Assembly: GCA_041493955.1 (NCBI GenBank)
Contig: JBGPZW010000047.1
Location: forward strand, 1-21,440
Direction: 5' to 3'
Source of the DNA: QHYU01 sp041493955
GTDB taxonomy: Bacteria > Acidobacteriota > Terriglobia > Acidiferrales > UBA7541
DNA length: 21,440 nt
The notes beneath the pieces are model-generated. The model saw only the letters and a program-made list of their open reading frames with translations. It had not been told where the DNA came from and searched no databases. A program made the translations under genes and the position numbers. Every line of letters starts with the position of its first letter. The first letter of the stretch is position 1. Below, one piece after another: positions 1-6,840 of this stretch.

Positions 1-1
1 G

Positions 2-517
2 CTCACCGGTCAGGGCACCCCGCCCACCTGGGTCGTGCAGCAGGACCCCACGGCGCCGTCACAGCCCAACGTGCTGGCGCAGACCTCCACTGACACCACC
101 GACTACCGCTTCCCAATAGCCATTCTGGAAGAAGGCAGCTTTAAGGACCTCGATCTGAGCGTAAAGTTCAAGGCGGTGAGTGGCAAAGTAGACCAGGCCG
201 GCGGGCTGATCTTCCGCGTGCAGGATGCCAACAACTACTACGTCGCGCGCGCCAACGCGCTGGAAAACAAATATCGCCTCCATCACGTCACGGCCGGCCG
301 CAGGCGGCAGTTCGCCAGCGTGCGCGTGCGGGTGACGCCCAACCAGTGGCACACCCTGCGTGTCGAGGCCGTTGGCGACCGCATCCACTGTTACTATGAC
401 GGCGCGCTCAAGATCGACGCGACAGACAACACCTTTCCCAATGCCGGCAGGGTCGGGCTGTGGACCAAGGCCGACTCCGTCACGTACTTCGACGACCTGG
501 CCATCACACCAAAATAA
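2..517 (+). CDS. Concanavalin-like / DUF1080-type (LamG-like) domain protein, 3' part
   Basis: The reading frame is open from the left window edge (codon at 2-4), so the 5' part lies outside the window; a GTG at 35 is in frame but need not be the start. About 171 residues are visible. The sequence has the alternating beta-strand pattern of a concanavalin-like jelly-roll: LSVKFKAVSG, then GGLIFRVQDANNYYVARAN, then WHTLRVEAVGDRIHCYYDG, and at the end GRVGLWTKADSVTYFDDL. This series (GlyGly-uxFRxxDxxNYYxxR, WxxLRVxxxGxxIxxxxxG, GxVGLWTKADSxTYFDDL) is typical of the DUF1080 / 3-keto-disaccharide hydrolase-like and LamG-like sugar-binding domains, often in secreted proteins. No catalytic residue can be assigned from this fragment. 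It is followed by 207 bp without a gene before tolQ, so it is probably not part of the tol operon. Confidence 0.7.
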   Translation, partial: LTGQGTPPTWVVQQDPTAPSQPNVLAQTSTDTTDYRFPIAILEEGSFKDLDLSVKFKAVSGKVDQAGGLIFRVQDANNYYVARANALENKYRLHHVTAGRRRQFASVRVRVTPNQWHTLRVEAVGDRIHCYYDGALKIDATDNTFPNAGRVGLWTKADSVTYFDDLAITPK

Positions 518-597
518 CCGCCCCCTTTGCCGCGATTCTTGTGGCTGACCGGCGCCATTTCCTCGGTCGCCGCGGCCGGCGCACGAAACAGGCTATG

Positions 598-632
598 TGC
601 CCGAAAAGGCAGCATATATCCGTTTTCGGGCA
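598..632. repeat. 10-bp perfect inverted repeat upstream of tol operon
   Basis: TGCCCGAAAA at 598-607 is the exact reverse complement of TTTTCGGGCA at 623-632, with a 15-nt A/T-rich loop containing CATATAT. There is no T-run directly after the right arm, so it is a poor intrinsic terminator in the plus direction. It lies 10 bp upstream of the putative -35 box of the tol operon, so an operator is possible. It could also end the upstream gene. Confidence 0.55.
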
Positions 633-642
633 TCCGAATCGT

Positions 643-671
643 TTGACCGACCTCCGGGCGTGTGCTACGGT
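643..671 (+). promoter_or_regulatory. Putative sigma70 promoter of the tol-pal operon
   Basis: TTGACC (643-648) is followed after 17 bp by TACGGT (666-671), with a TG dinucleotide one base before the -10 (extended -10, TGC-TACGGT). The -35 matches consensus at 5 of 6 positions; the -10 is weak, but the TG would help. Transcription would start near 678, about 47 nt before tolQ. It is seen only as a sequence match. Confidence 0.5.
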
Positions 672-724
672 AATTTTTGGGGGCGAATCTCAGCCTTTAC
701 TGAGGGGGGCCAACGATTCGAGGA

Positions 725-1396
725 TTGGCATTGTTGTTGCTCGCCGGCCAACTGGGCCGTCTGCTCGAGCAGACCGGCTGGGTTGCACGCGTGGTTCTGC
801 TACTCCTGCTCTTCTTTTCTCTGTTTTCCTGGGCTCTGATCTTCCAGAAGTCTCACATTTTCGGCAACATTGATCGGCAAACGGCAAGATTCCTCCGGAA
901 CTTCCGCGCCAGCCGCTCGCTTCCCGAGCCCCGAACGCTCGGCACGAGCGGCTCGCCGATGGAAAACGTCTATGCCGCCGGCTACCGCGAGTTGCAGAGC
1001 CAGCGCGCGGCAAACAATCCGCACACGACGCTCAAGAGCACCAACGCGATCGCGGTGGCCATGCAACTGGTCGCCGCCGACGAGGTCCGCCGCTTCGAAA
1101 AGTGGATGCCCTGGCTGGCCACCACCGGCTCGGTGACGCCCTTCATCGGCCTGTTCGGCACCGTCTGGGGCGTGATGGACGCCTTTGCCGGCCTGGGCAG
1201 CGCCGGTGCGGCTAGCCTCCGGGCGGTAGCTCCCGGCATCGCCGAGGCGCTGATCACTACCGCCGCTGGTTTGTTCACGGCCATCCCGGCGGTCGTCGCC
1301 TACAACCATTTTTTGAACGACATCCGGCAACTGGCCACACGCATGGATAACTTCGCGATGGAGGTTGTCGCGCAAATCGAAAAGACTTACGGCTAG
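725..1396 (+). CDS. tolQ: TolQ/ExbB-family proton channel protein (TolQ)
   Basis: Inner-membrane stator of the Tol-Pal motor; with TolR it uses the proton motive force to drive the TolA-like partner. The product is about 223 residues, normal for TolQ. Three membrane segments fit the family: TM1 about 20-40 (VVLLLLLFFSLFSWALIF), TM2 about 127-155 containing the conserved TGSVTPFIGLFGTVWGVM, and TM3 about 174-195 (ITTAAGLFTAIPAVVAYN). The T/S residues and GLFGTVWG of TM2 are hallmarks of MotA/TolQ/ExbB. The start is uncertain: there is no ATG. TTG codons at 725, 731, 734 and 737 compete, and the purine-rich CGAGGA at 719-724 would best serve 731 or 734. First gene of the tol operon; tolR follows after 16 bp. 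Context (TolR, TolB, Pal, CpoB) favours TolQ over ExbB or MotA. Confidence 0.95.
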   Translation: MALLLLAGQLGRLLEQTGWVARVVLLLLLFFSLFSWALIFQKSHIFGNIDRQTARFLRNFRASRSLPEPRTLGTSGSPMENVYAAGYRELQSQRAANNPHTTLKSTNAIAVAMQLVAADEVRRFEKWMPWLATTGSVTPFIGLFGTVWGVMDAFAGLGSAGAASLRAVAPGIAEALITTAAGLFTAIPAVVAYNHFLNDIRQLATRMDNFAMEVVAQIEKTYG

Positions 1397-1412
1397 AGGT
1401 TTCCCGCGCGCT

Positions 1413-1835
1413 ATGCCGCAACTCTCACACCAGACCGCCACTTCGCTTTCCGACATCAACATCGTGCCCTTCGTCGATGTGGTGCTGGTGTTGCTGGTCA
1501 TCTTCATGATCGCCGCGCCGATCCTGCAATCGGGTATCGAAGTGGACCTGCCGAAGACGAAAACGGTCAAGGAAATCTCCGAGGACCGCCTGGTCATCAC
1601 CATCGACCGCGGCCAGCGCGTCTATCTGGGCAACGAGCCGGTGAACATCCATCAGATCGGCCAGCTGGTTCACTCTCGCATGCAGAACCCGCAGACCGAC
1701 GCTGTCTTCCTGCGCTGCGATGAGACGGTGCCCTTCGGCAGCTTCGCCACCGTTGTGGACGAATTACGCCAGTCCGGCATCCAAAATGTCAGCGTGGTCA
1801 CCGAGCCCATCAGCTCGCGCCCGCGCACCCGCTGA
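1413..1835 (+). CDS. tolR: TolR/ExbD-family biopolymer transport protein (TolR)
   Basis: Partner of TolQ in the inner-membrane motor: one membrane helix and a periplasmic domain that contacts peptidoglycan. From ATG 1413 the product is 140 residues, the usual TolR length. The N-terminus reads SDINIVPFVDVVLVLLVIFM, with Asp22 in the membrane helix at the place of the essential proton-carrying Asp of TolR/ExbD. The C-terminal part (about 45-130, EVDLPKTK, ITIDRGQRVYLG, FLRCDETVPFG) is the ExbD/TolR periplasmic fold. The frame is open upstream to 1365, but that would overlap tolQ by 32 bp, and the family N-terminus and the AGAGG at 1394-1399 favour 1413. The stop TGA is one base before the next ATG, which suggests translational coupling. 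Confidence 0.95.
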   Translation: MPQLSHQTATSLSDINIVPFVDVVLVLLVIFMIAAPILQSGIEVDLPKTKTVKEISEDRLVITIDRGQRVYLGNEPVNIHQIGQLVHSRMQNPQTDAVFLRCDETVPFGSFATVVDELRQSGIQNVSVVTEPISSRPRTR

Positions 1836-1836
1836 A

Positions 1837-2619
1837 ATGGCCTACGCCTCGAACCAACTCGCCCCGCCCAGTCTGAAGGTCCCATTCCTCTTTTCCCTTG
1901 CATTTCATTCGCTCCTGTTCGGCTCGCTCGCGCTATCCACGTTGCGTTCCCACCGCGGCGAGGTCTGGGGCGGCCCGGGTGGCGGCTCGATGACTGTGGG
2001 ATTGGTGGGCAGCCTTGCTGGCGTGCCTCTGCCCCGTCCCGAAGCCGTCACACCCAGCCGTGTCGTGGATGAAACCAAGGGCCTCTACACCGCCGAGCCC
2101 AAACCGAAGGAGCCGGAGACGCCCGCCAAACAGATTCCTGAATTCGCGCGCAACAAGCCCCAGCGCTACATCTCCCGTCCTTCGCGCGTGCTGGAGAACG
2201 AGACCCCGCCGCCGCCCAATGCGGTGCCCTATGGGCAAGGCGGCTCCCCCTCACTTCCCTACACCCAGTTCACCATGGGCGGTTCCACCCAGGGCGGCCT
2301 CGGCTTCTCCGGGCCGGGCGGGGATTTCGGCGGGCGCTTTCCCTGGTACGTCGAAGCGGTGCGGAACCGCGTCAGCAGCAACTGGCTGCAATCCACCGTG
2401 GATCCGGTGGTGCGCTGGGCGCCGCGGGCGGTGGTCGTCTTTCAGATCCTGCGTGACGGCAACATCGCAAACGCGCAGCTCACGCGCTCGAGCGGCAACG
2501 CCTCGGTGGACAACTCGGCCCTGCGGGCCGTGCTCGGATCGAGCCCTTGCCCGCGTCTGCCCGCAGAGTATCCCGGCGCACACGTGACCGTGGAGTTTTA
2601 CTTTGAATTCCGCCGCTGA
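1837..2619 (+). CDS. TolA/TonB-like energy transducer
   Basis: Periplasm-spanning transducer that would link TolQR to TolB/Pal. From ATG 1837 (one base after the tolR stop) the product is 260 residues. It has one N-terminal membrane helix (about 15-37) with Ser20 and His24 four residues apart, the spacing of the Ser/His pair TonB uses to respond to its motor. A Pro/Lys/Glu linker (about 85-150: EPKPKEPETPAK, ETPPPPN) and a Gly-rich stretch (about 150-175) follow, then a TonB/TolA C-terminal domain (about 178-260: WYVEAVRNRVSSNW, VVVFQILRDGNI, SSGNASVDNSALRAV, VTVEFYFEFRR). The proteins of this position are called TonB-family or TolA; the operon position argues for TolA function. The long helical stalk of enterobacterial TolA is missing, so the reach is shorter and proline-based. 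Confidence 0.85.
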   Translation: MAYASNQLAPPSLKVPFLFSLAFHSLLFGSLALSTLRSHRGEVWGGPGGGSMTVGLVGSLAGVPLPRPEAVTPSRVVDETKGLYTAEPKPKEPETPAKQIPEFARNKPQRYISRPSRVLENETPPPPNAVPYGQGGSPSLPYTQFTMGGSTQGGLGFSGPGGDFGGRFPWYVEAVRNRVSSNWLQSTVDPVVRWAPRAVVVFQILRDGNIANAQLTRSSGNASVDNSALRAVLGSSPCPRLPAEYPGAHVTVEFYFEFRR

Positions 2620-2676
2620 CAGGGCGCAGCGCTTTCGAGACGCGAGGCGGAAACGAAGAGAGGTTTGGTCAAGCGG

Positions 2677-4056
2677 ATGAAAATCATGCGACTCCGGACT
2701 CCTTCTCCCCAGCATCTTCTCAGCCGTCTGGTTTGGTCTGGGTTCCTTTGCGGCTTGGGGCTGCTGGCGCTGTTCGCGGCGCCCGCCTCGGCACAGGATT
2801 GGTTCCGCACCGGCACGGGCCTGGGCGTGGAAAAAGCGCGTGTGGCGGTAGCCGATTTTGCCCCGCGCAACCCTTCGGCACAGCCGCTGGCGAATATTTT
2901 CAGCGAAGTGGTCCGCGCGGATCTGGGCTACAGCGGCATCCTCGAGCTGGTGAGCAAGAGTTTTTATCCGGTCCAGGTGCCGAGCGTGCCCTCGGAGTTG
3001 AGGCATGCGGCCTGGAGCGACCCACCGGCCTCGGCGCATCTGGTCGCCTTCGGCAACCTCTCGGCCAGCGGCAATGACCTGGCCATCGAAGCCTGGCTCT
3101 ACGATGTGCGTAACCCGTCGGCACCCGCGGTGGTCGGCAAGGTCTATCGCGGCGAGGTCACCGACGCGCAGATCCGGCGGTTCGCTCATCAGTTTGCCGA
3201 TGAGATCATCTCGCGCCTCTCGGGCGGGCTGCCCGGCGTGGCCGCCACGCAGATCGCCTTCGTCAGCACGCGCAGCGGCAATAAAGAGATCTGGGGGATG
3301 GATTACGACGGCGCAAGCCAGCGCCAGTTGACTTCGCTGCACTCCATCGCACTGACCCCGCGCTGGTCGCCCGATGCCTCGCGCATCGCCTTCACCTGCT
3401 ATGCGCCCGCCGCCGGCTTCACTAGCGCGCAGATCTGCATCCACTCGCTCGAAACAGGCAAGCTGGTGGCCTTCCCGCGCTGGCGCGGTACCAATAGCTC
3501 CCCGGCATGGTCGCCCGACGGCTCGCAGATCATGTTCATGTCCAGCATGCACGGTGACCCGGAGCTTTTCGTTTCCGACGCCAATGGCGGCCACCTGAAA
3601 CGCATCACCTATTCGGCTGGCGTGGATACCTCCCCGGCGTGGAATCCGAAGACCGGGCAGCAGGTGGCCTTTGTCAGCGATCGCGGCGGCATCCCGCAGC
3701 TCTATCTGATGAACGCCGACGGCTCAAGCGTCGAGAAGCTGGAGCTGGCCGACATGGGCTACGTCATCGATCCGGCCTGGTCGCCCAACGGGCAGTTGCT
3801 GGCCTTCAGCTGGCGACGCCCCGACGGCAACTACGACCTCTACGCCATGGACGTGGCCACGCGGCGACTCGTCCAGTTGACGCGCGACGCCGCGCGCAAC
3901 GAGCGCCCCTGCTGGGCGCCTGATGGCCGCCACATCGTCTTCGAGTCCACGCGCACCGGCACGCGCCAGATCTGGACCATGCTCGCCGACGGCACCGGGG
4001 CGCGCCAGTTGACCTCGCAGGGGCAGAACGAGTCGCCCAACTGGTCGTCGAAGTAG
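2677..4056 (+). CDS. tolB: Tol-Pal system beta-propeller protein TolB
   Basis: Periplasmic protein that binds Pal and the TolA partner. From ATG 2677 it has 459 residues. Residues 1-39 form a long Sec signal peptide (basic N-region, hydrophobic LCGLGLLALFAA, cleavage after ASA before QDWF). The N-terminal alpha/beta domain (about 43-180) is followed by a WD40-like (PD40) beta-propeller from about 185, with repeated W-S/A/N-P-D/N-G type motifs: RWSPDAS, AWSPDGS, AWNPKTG, AWSPNGQ, CWAPDGR and a last NWSSK. TTG 2665 and ATG 2686 are alternative starts; AGAGAGG at 2657-2663 lies 13 nt before 2677, so the start is not certain. It is 45-57 bp after the TolA-like gene, in the same operon. A 187-bp gap follows before pal. 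Confidence 0.95.
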   Translation: MKIMRLRTPSPQHLLSRLVWSGFLCGLGLLALFAAPASAQDWFRTGTGLGVEKARVAVADFAPRNPSAQPLANIFSEVVRADLGYSGILELVSKSFYPVQVPSVPSELRHAAWSDPPASAHLVAFGNLSASGNDLAIEAWLYDVRNPSAPAVVGKVYRGEVTDAQIRRFAHQFADEIISRLSGGLPGVAATQIAFVSTRSGNKEIWGMDYDGASQRQLTSLHSIALTPRWSPDASRIAFTCYAPAAGFTSAQICIHSLETGKLVAFPRWRGTNSSPAWSPDGSQIMFMSSMHGDPELFVSDANGGHLKRITYSAGVDTSPAWNPKTGQQVAFVSDRGGIPQLYLMNADGSSVEKLELADMGYVIDPAWSPNGQLLAFSWRRPDGNYDLYAMDVATRRLVQLTRDAARNERPCWAPDGRHIVFESTRTGTRQIWTMLADGTGARQLTSQGQNESPNWSSK

Positions 4057-4243
4057 GAAGCGGCCTGCCTGGCGGGCCAGCGGGCGCCCCGCGACACGCC
4101 GAGGCGGAGAGTCCGGCGGGTGTTGGCAGGCGGCAAAGCGAGTTTCGGCTTTTGCTCGGTCTTTTCTTTTCTTGGTGATAGGATGGCACTTCGATTATCG
4201 GGTCCGTGCCAATATGGGGGAAATTGCTGAAGGAGGATTGATC

Positions 4244-4996
4244 ATGCGTTCTCGCTCTTACGAGAAAGCTCTATTGTGCTGCCTGTTTGGATTGGTCTTG
4301 CTTGTGGCGGGTTGTGCTAAGAAAGTCGCTGCGCCGTCGCCGGCTCCGCCACCCCCTCCCGCGCCGCCGCCGGCGCGACCGACGGTAACGCTGCAGGCCT
4401 CGTCCACCTTCATCCAGAAGGGGGAGACGGTCACGCTGAGCTGGTCCTCGACCAACGCCACGCAGTTGACACTGGGCCCCGGCGTGGGCACGGTCGCGCC
4501 CGAAGGCTCCACCCGCGTCACGCCACAGGCATCTGCCACCTACACGATTACGGCCACCGGCCCGGGCGGCAGTGCCGATGCCAGCGCGCGGATCACCGTC
4601 GCGGCCCCGCCGCCTCCGCCGCCTCCGGCGCCCCCTACGGAGACCATGGAGGAGATGTTCCGAAAGAATGTCTTCGACGCGTTCTTCGACTACGACAAGT
4701 CTGATGTCCGTCCTGACGCGCGCGACGCGCTGTCCCGCACGGGTCAATTCCTCCGCTCCAACTCGCAGATCAAGGTCACCATCGAAGGTCACTGCGACGA
4801 GCGCGGGTCCACCGAATACAACCTCGGGCTCGGCGAGCGCCGCGCCCAGGCCGTGCGGCAGTTCTTGATTCAGCTCGGTGTCGCTCCCGAGCGCATGGAA
4901 ACCGTCAGCTACGGCAAGGAGAAGCCGTTCTGCACCGCGAGCAACGAGGCCTGCTGGCAGCAGAACCGCCGCGGGCACTTTGTCCCGGCCCGATAA
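4244..4996 (+). CDS. pal: Peptidoglycan-associated lipoprotein Pal with Ig-like insert
   Basis: Outer-membrane lipoprotein that binds peptidoglycan and TolB. The start ATG 4244 has a strong Shine-Dalgarno (AGGAGGA, 4231-4237). The product is 250 residues. The signal peptide ends in a lipobox L-V-A-G-C with lipidated Cys24. A proline/alanine-rich stretch (about 31-45) leads to an Ig/PKD-like beta domain (about 46-117: VTLQASSTFIQKGETVTLSW, ATYTITATGPGGSA), then a second proline linker and an OmpA-like domain (about 133-250). The OmpA domain keeps the peptidoglycan-binding signature: FDYDKSDVRPDA, GHCDERGSTEYNLGLGERRA, QNRRGHF. Typical Pal proteins are about 170 residues, so the Ig-like domain is an addition. 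An upstream in-frame TTG (4172) would add 24 residues in front of the signal peptide and is unlikely. The first half has Pro/Ala-rich GC-rich codons. Confidence 0.95.
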   Translation: MRSRSYEKALLCCLFGLVLLVAGCAKKVAAPSPAPPPPPAPPPARPTVTLQASSTFIQKGETVTLSWSSTNATQLTLGPGVGTVAPEGSTRVTPQASATYTITATGPGGSADASARITVAAPPPPPPPAPPTETMEEMFRKNVFDAFFDYDKSDVRPDARDALSRTGQFLRSNSQIKVTIEGHCDERGSTEYNLGLGERRAQAVRQFLIQLGVAPERMETVSYGKEKPFCTASNEACWQQNRRGHFVPAR

Positions 4997-5119
4997 TCAG
5001 CCGACCGGAGAAACCGATCCTGCGCGTGAAGCAGCGGGTCGCCATGGCCTTTCCCGGGCCGACCGCGGCGACCCCCGGCCCGCCTTCAGCACAGAATTAG
5101 CTCCGAAGGAGGAAATCCC

Positions 5120-5998
5120 TTGCGTACGCGATGGGTAGTGCTCGTAGCGGCCGCGCTGCTGGCGGGTGCGGTGGGTGGTGCGCTGGTGGCTCCCGCGCCG
5201 GTCGGCGCGGTGGCCAAGGAGATCATCGAGCTGCAGCGCGACGTCCAGTTGCTGCTCCAGGCGCAGCGTGATCTGCAGCGCTCGGTGGACGAGAAACACG
5301 CCATTCAGAAGACCTTGCTCGAACAGCAGCTCGACGCCGTCAGTAAACTGAATACCAGCCTCGGCTCCCTACAGAAGACCATGCAGGACATCCAGGCTAA
5401 CTCCGGCGCGCGGCTGGACTCCATGTCCACCCAGGTGCAGGGTCTGGCCGACAATCTCGAAGAGGTCAAGGCGCGCCTCGGCAAAATTAACCAGCAGTTG
5501 GCCGAGCTGCAGGGCACCGTGCAAAGCCTGGATGCCAAGATTTCCGGCGGTACGCCGGCCCCGGCGAACCCGCCCGCGGCGCCCTCTGGGCCGCCCCCTT
5601 CGGCCGACGTGCTCTACTCCAGCGGCCTGCGGGATATCACCGGCGGAAAATATGACCTGGCGCGCCAGGAGTTCACCGACTATCTGAAATATTACGGCGA
5701 CACGGATCTGGCCTCGAACGCCCAGTTCTATCTCGGCGAAATCTCTTATGCGCAGAAGCAGTACCAGGAGGCCGTCGGGGAATACGACAAGGTGCTGCAG
5801 AACTACCCCAAGAGCTTCAAGCTGGCCCCCGCGCGCCTGAAAAAGGGCATGGCCCTGCTCGAGCTGGGGCAGAAGCCCGCCGCCATCCGCGAGTTCCGCG
5901 AGATCGTCCGGCGGTATCCCGGCACCGAGGAGGAGCGCCGCGCACGCGCGAAGCTGAAAGACCTCGGCGCGACGCCCGCCCCAAGCCCCACTCGATAA
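5120..5998 (+). CDS. cpoB: Tol-Pal system protein CpoB/YbgF (coiled coil plus TPR)
   Basis: Periplasmic cell-division coordinator that binds the TolA partner and couples peptidoglycan synthesis to outer-membrane constriction in known systems. TTG 5120 is the start, set by AAGGAGGA at 5106-5113. 292 residues: signal peptide about 1-30 (VLVAAALLAGAVGGALVA); a long alpha-helical, heptad-like coiled coil about 35-142 rich in Leu/Gln/Lys (ELQRDVQLLLQAQRDLQRSV); a Pro/Ala/Gly linker about 143-163; a C-terminal TPR array about 164-285, with LYSSGLRDITGGKYDLARQE, then NAQFYLGEISYAQKQYQEAV and the YPKSFKLAPARLKKGMALLE type repeat of the family. Last gene of the tol-pal operon, followed by a terminator. 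The coiled coil is longer than in the enterobacterial protein. Confidence 0.92.
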   Translation: MRTRWVVLVAAALLAGAVGGALVAPAPVGAVAKEIIELQRDVQLLLQAQRDLQRSVDEKHAIQKTLLEQQLDAVSKLNTSLGSLQKTMQDIQANSGARLDSMSTQVQGLADNLEEVKARLGKINQQLAELQGTVQSLDAKISGGTPAPANPPAAPSGPPPSADVLYSSGLRDITGGKYDLARQEFTDYLKYYGDTDLASNAQFYLGEISYAQKQYQEAVGEYDKVLQNYPKSFKLAPARLKKGMALLELGQKPAAIREFREIVRRYPGTEEERRARAKLKDLGATPAPSPTR

Positions 5999-6018
5999 CC
6001 GCGGCTGCACGTCCGTGC

Positions 6019-6043
6019 CGCCGGCATTCTGCCGGCGCCTTTT
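6019..6043 (+). terminator. Rho-independent terminator after cpoB
   Basis: CGCCGGC (6019-6025), a 5-nt loop ATTCT, GCCGGCG (6031-6037), then CC and TTTT (6040-6043). A compact 7-bp all-GC stem with a short T-run ends the tol-pal operon 20 bp after the cpoB stop and before the ssb promoter. Confidence 0.75.
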
Positions 6044-6085
6044 CCAGCCTCACCGGCAGCCGGGGCTCTACTTCCTTGCTGCTGG

Positions 6086-6115
6086 TTTACTCCGCATGTA
6101 ACGCCGTGTTATCTT
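6086..6115 (+). promoter_or_regulatory. Putative ssb promoter
   Basis: TTTACT (6086-6091) and TATCTT (6110-6115) are separated by 18 bp, with TG at 6107-6108 one base before the -10 (extended -10). The start would be near 6122, just ahead of ssb. A second reading, TTGCTG (6076) with TAACGC (6099), is weaker. It agrees with the terminator between cpoB and ssb. Confidence 0.4.
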
Positions 6116-6135
6116 GCTCGCGTCTGGAGGCGAGC
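6116..6135 (+). promoter_or_regulatory. Hairpin presenting the ssb Shine-Dalgarno in its loop
   Basis: GCTCGC (6116-6121) pairs perfectly with GCGAGC (6130-6135); the 8-nt loop GTCTGGAG holds most of the ribosome-binding TGGAGG (6125-6130), 8 nt before the ATG at 6139. If the transcript starts as far upstream as 6110, the hairpin could tune ssb translation. Confidence 0.45.
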
Positions 6136-6138
6136 GTC

Positions 6139-6582
6139 ATGTCTGTCAACAAAGTGATTCTGGTCGGCCGGCTGGGTCGCGACCCGGAGACCCGCTACAC
6201 CTCGAGTGGCCAGGCAGTCTGCAACTTCTCGGTCGCCACCGACGAGACCTACAAGGACCGCAACGGCGAGCGTCAGAAGCGCACCGAATGGCACAAGATC
6301 GTCGTCTGGGGCAAACAGGCGGAGATCGCTCAGCAGTATCTAAAAAAGGGCTCGCTGCTTTACCTGGAAGGGCGCATCCAGACCCGCCAGTGGGATGACA
6401 AGGAAGGCCAGAAGCGCACCAGCTTCGAGATCGTGGCCAATAACTTCCGCATGCTCGGTGGACGCGCCGAAGCTGCCGCGGCCGGCGCCGGTCCTTCCCG
6501 CGATGTTGAAGCCGGTTCTCAGGTAGTGCCCGAAGAACCCGCCGTCGGCCCGGAAATCTCCGACGAAGACATCCCGTTCTGA
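6139..6582 (+). CDS. ssb: Single-stranded DNA-binding protein SSB
   Basis: Binds single-stranded DNA in replication, repair and recombination, and recruits partners through its acidic tail. From ATG 6139 (SD TGGAGG 6125-6130) it has 147 residues. The OB-fold occupies about 1-105: MSVNKVILVGRLGRDPETRY, GQAVCNFSVAT, RTEWHKIVVWGKQAEIA, YLKKGSLLYLEGRIQTRQW. A low-complexity Ala/Gly linker leads to the tail ending DEDIPF, the conserved partner-binding tip. The frame is open back to a TTG at 6076, but the N-terminus MSVNKV fixes the start at 6139. It stands alone (no rpsF/rpsR neighbours), between the tol-pal operon and the convergent MacB-like permease gene. Confidence 0.96.
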   Translation: MSVNKVILVGRLGRDPETRYTSSGQAVCNFSVATDETYKDRNGERQKRTEWHKIVVWGKQAEIAQQYLKKGSLLYLEGRIQTRQWDDKEGQKRTSFEIVANNFRMLGGRAEAAAAGAGPSRDVEAGSQVVPEEPAVGPEISDEDIPF

Positions 6583-6587
6583 AAGAG

Positions 6588-6836
6588 GCTGTCAGCCGCT
6601 TGCTTTCAGCTCCCAGTCATCAGTTGTCTGCGGCCCGTTGGTAGTTAGCGATTCCGCATTCAGCCTTGAGGCGCCCGCATACAACTTCCCCCTCTCTCGC
6701 ACCTCTGGGCTATTCCCCGCGCCTCAAATGCACTCGCGTGCCGGCCACTTGCCGGGAGCCATGCGGCGAAGACCCGAATTTGAAGACTAAGAGCGGACGG
6801 CGGAAAACTGATAACTGAAAGCGGGGGGCAGACAGC
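6588..6836. repeat. About 250-bp imperfect palindrome (MITE-like) between ssb and the MacB-like gene
   Basis: The outer arms 6588-6609 and 6815-6836 are inverted repeats matching at about 18 of 22 positions (GCTGTC...GCTTTCAG against CTGAAAGC...GACAGC). Further in, the match continues with gaps (ATCAGTT at 6619-6625 against AACTGAT at 6806-6812). A perfect 9-bp inner pair is TTGAGGCGC (6666-6674) and GCGCCTCAA (6719-6727). No open reading frame is carried. The 258 bp between the convergent stops of ssb and the permease are almost wholly this element. It may be a miniature inverted-repeat element or a long bidirectional terminator. No target-site duplication is obvious. Confidence 0.5.
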
Positions 6837-6840
6837 TTGT

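Noticed and set aside
2251..3594. A 447-codon minus-strand open frame opposite tolB and the TolA-like gene
   Set aside because: It overlaps two well-supported genes, and its text is Arg/His/Gly-rich without motifs.
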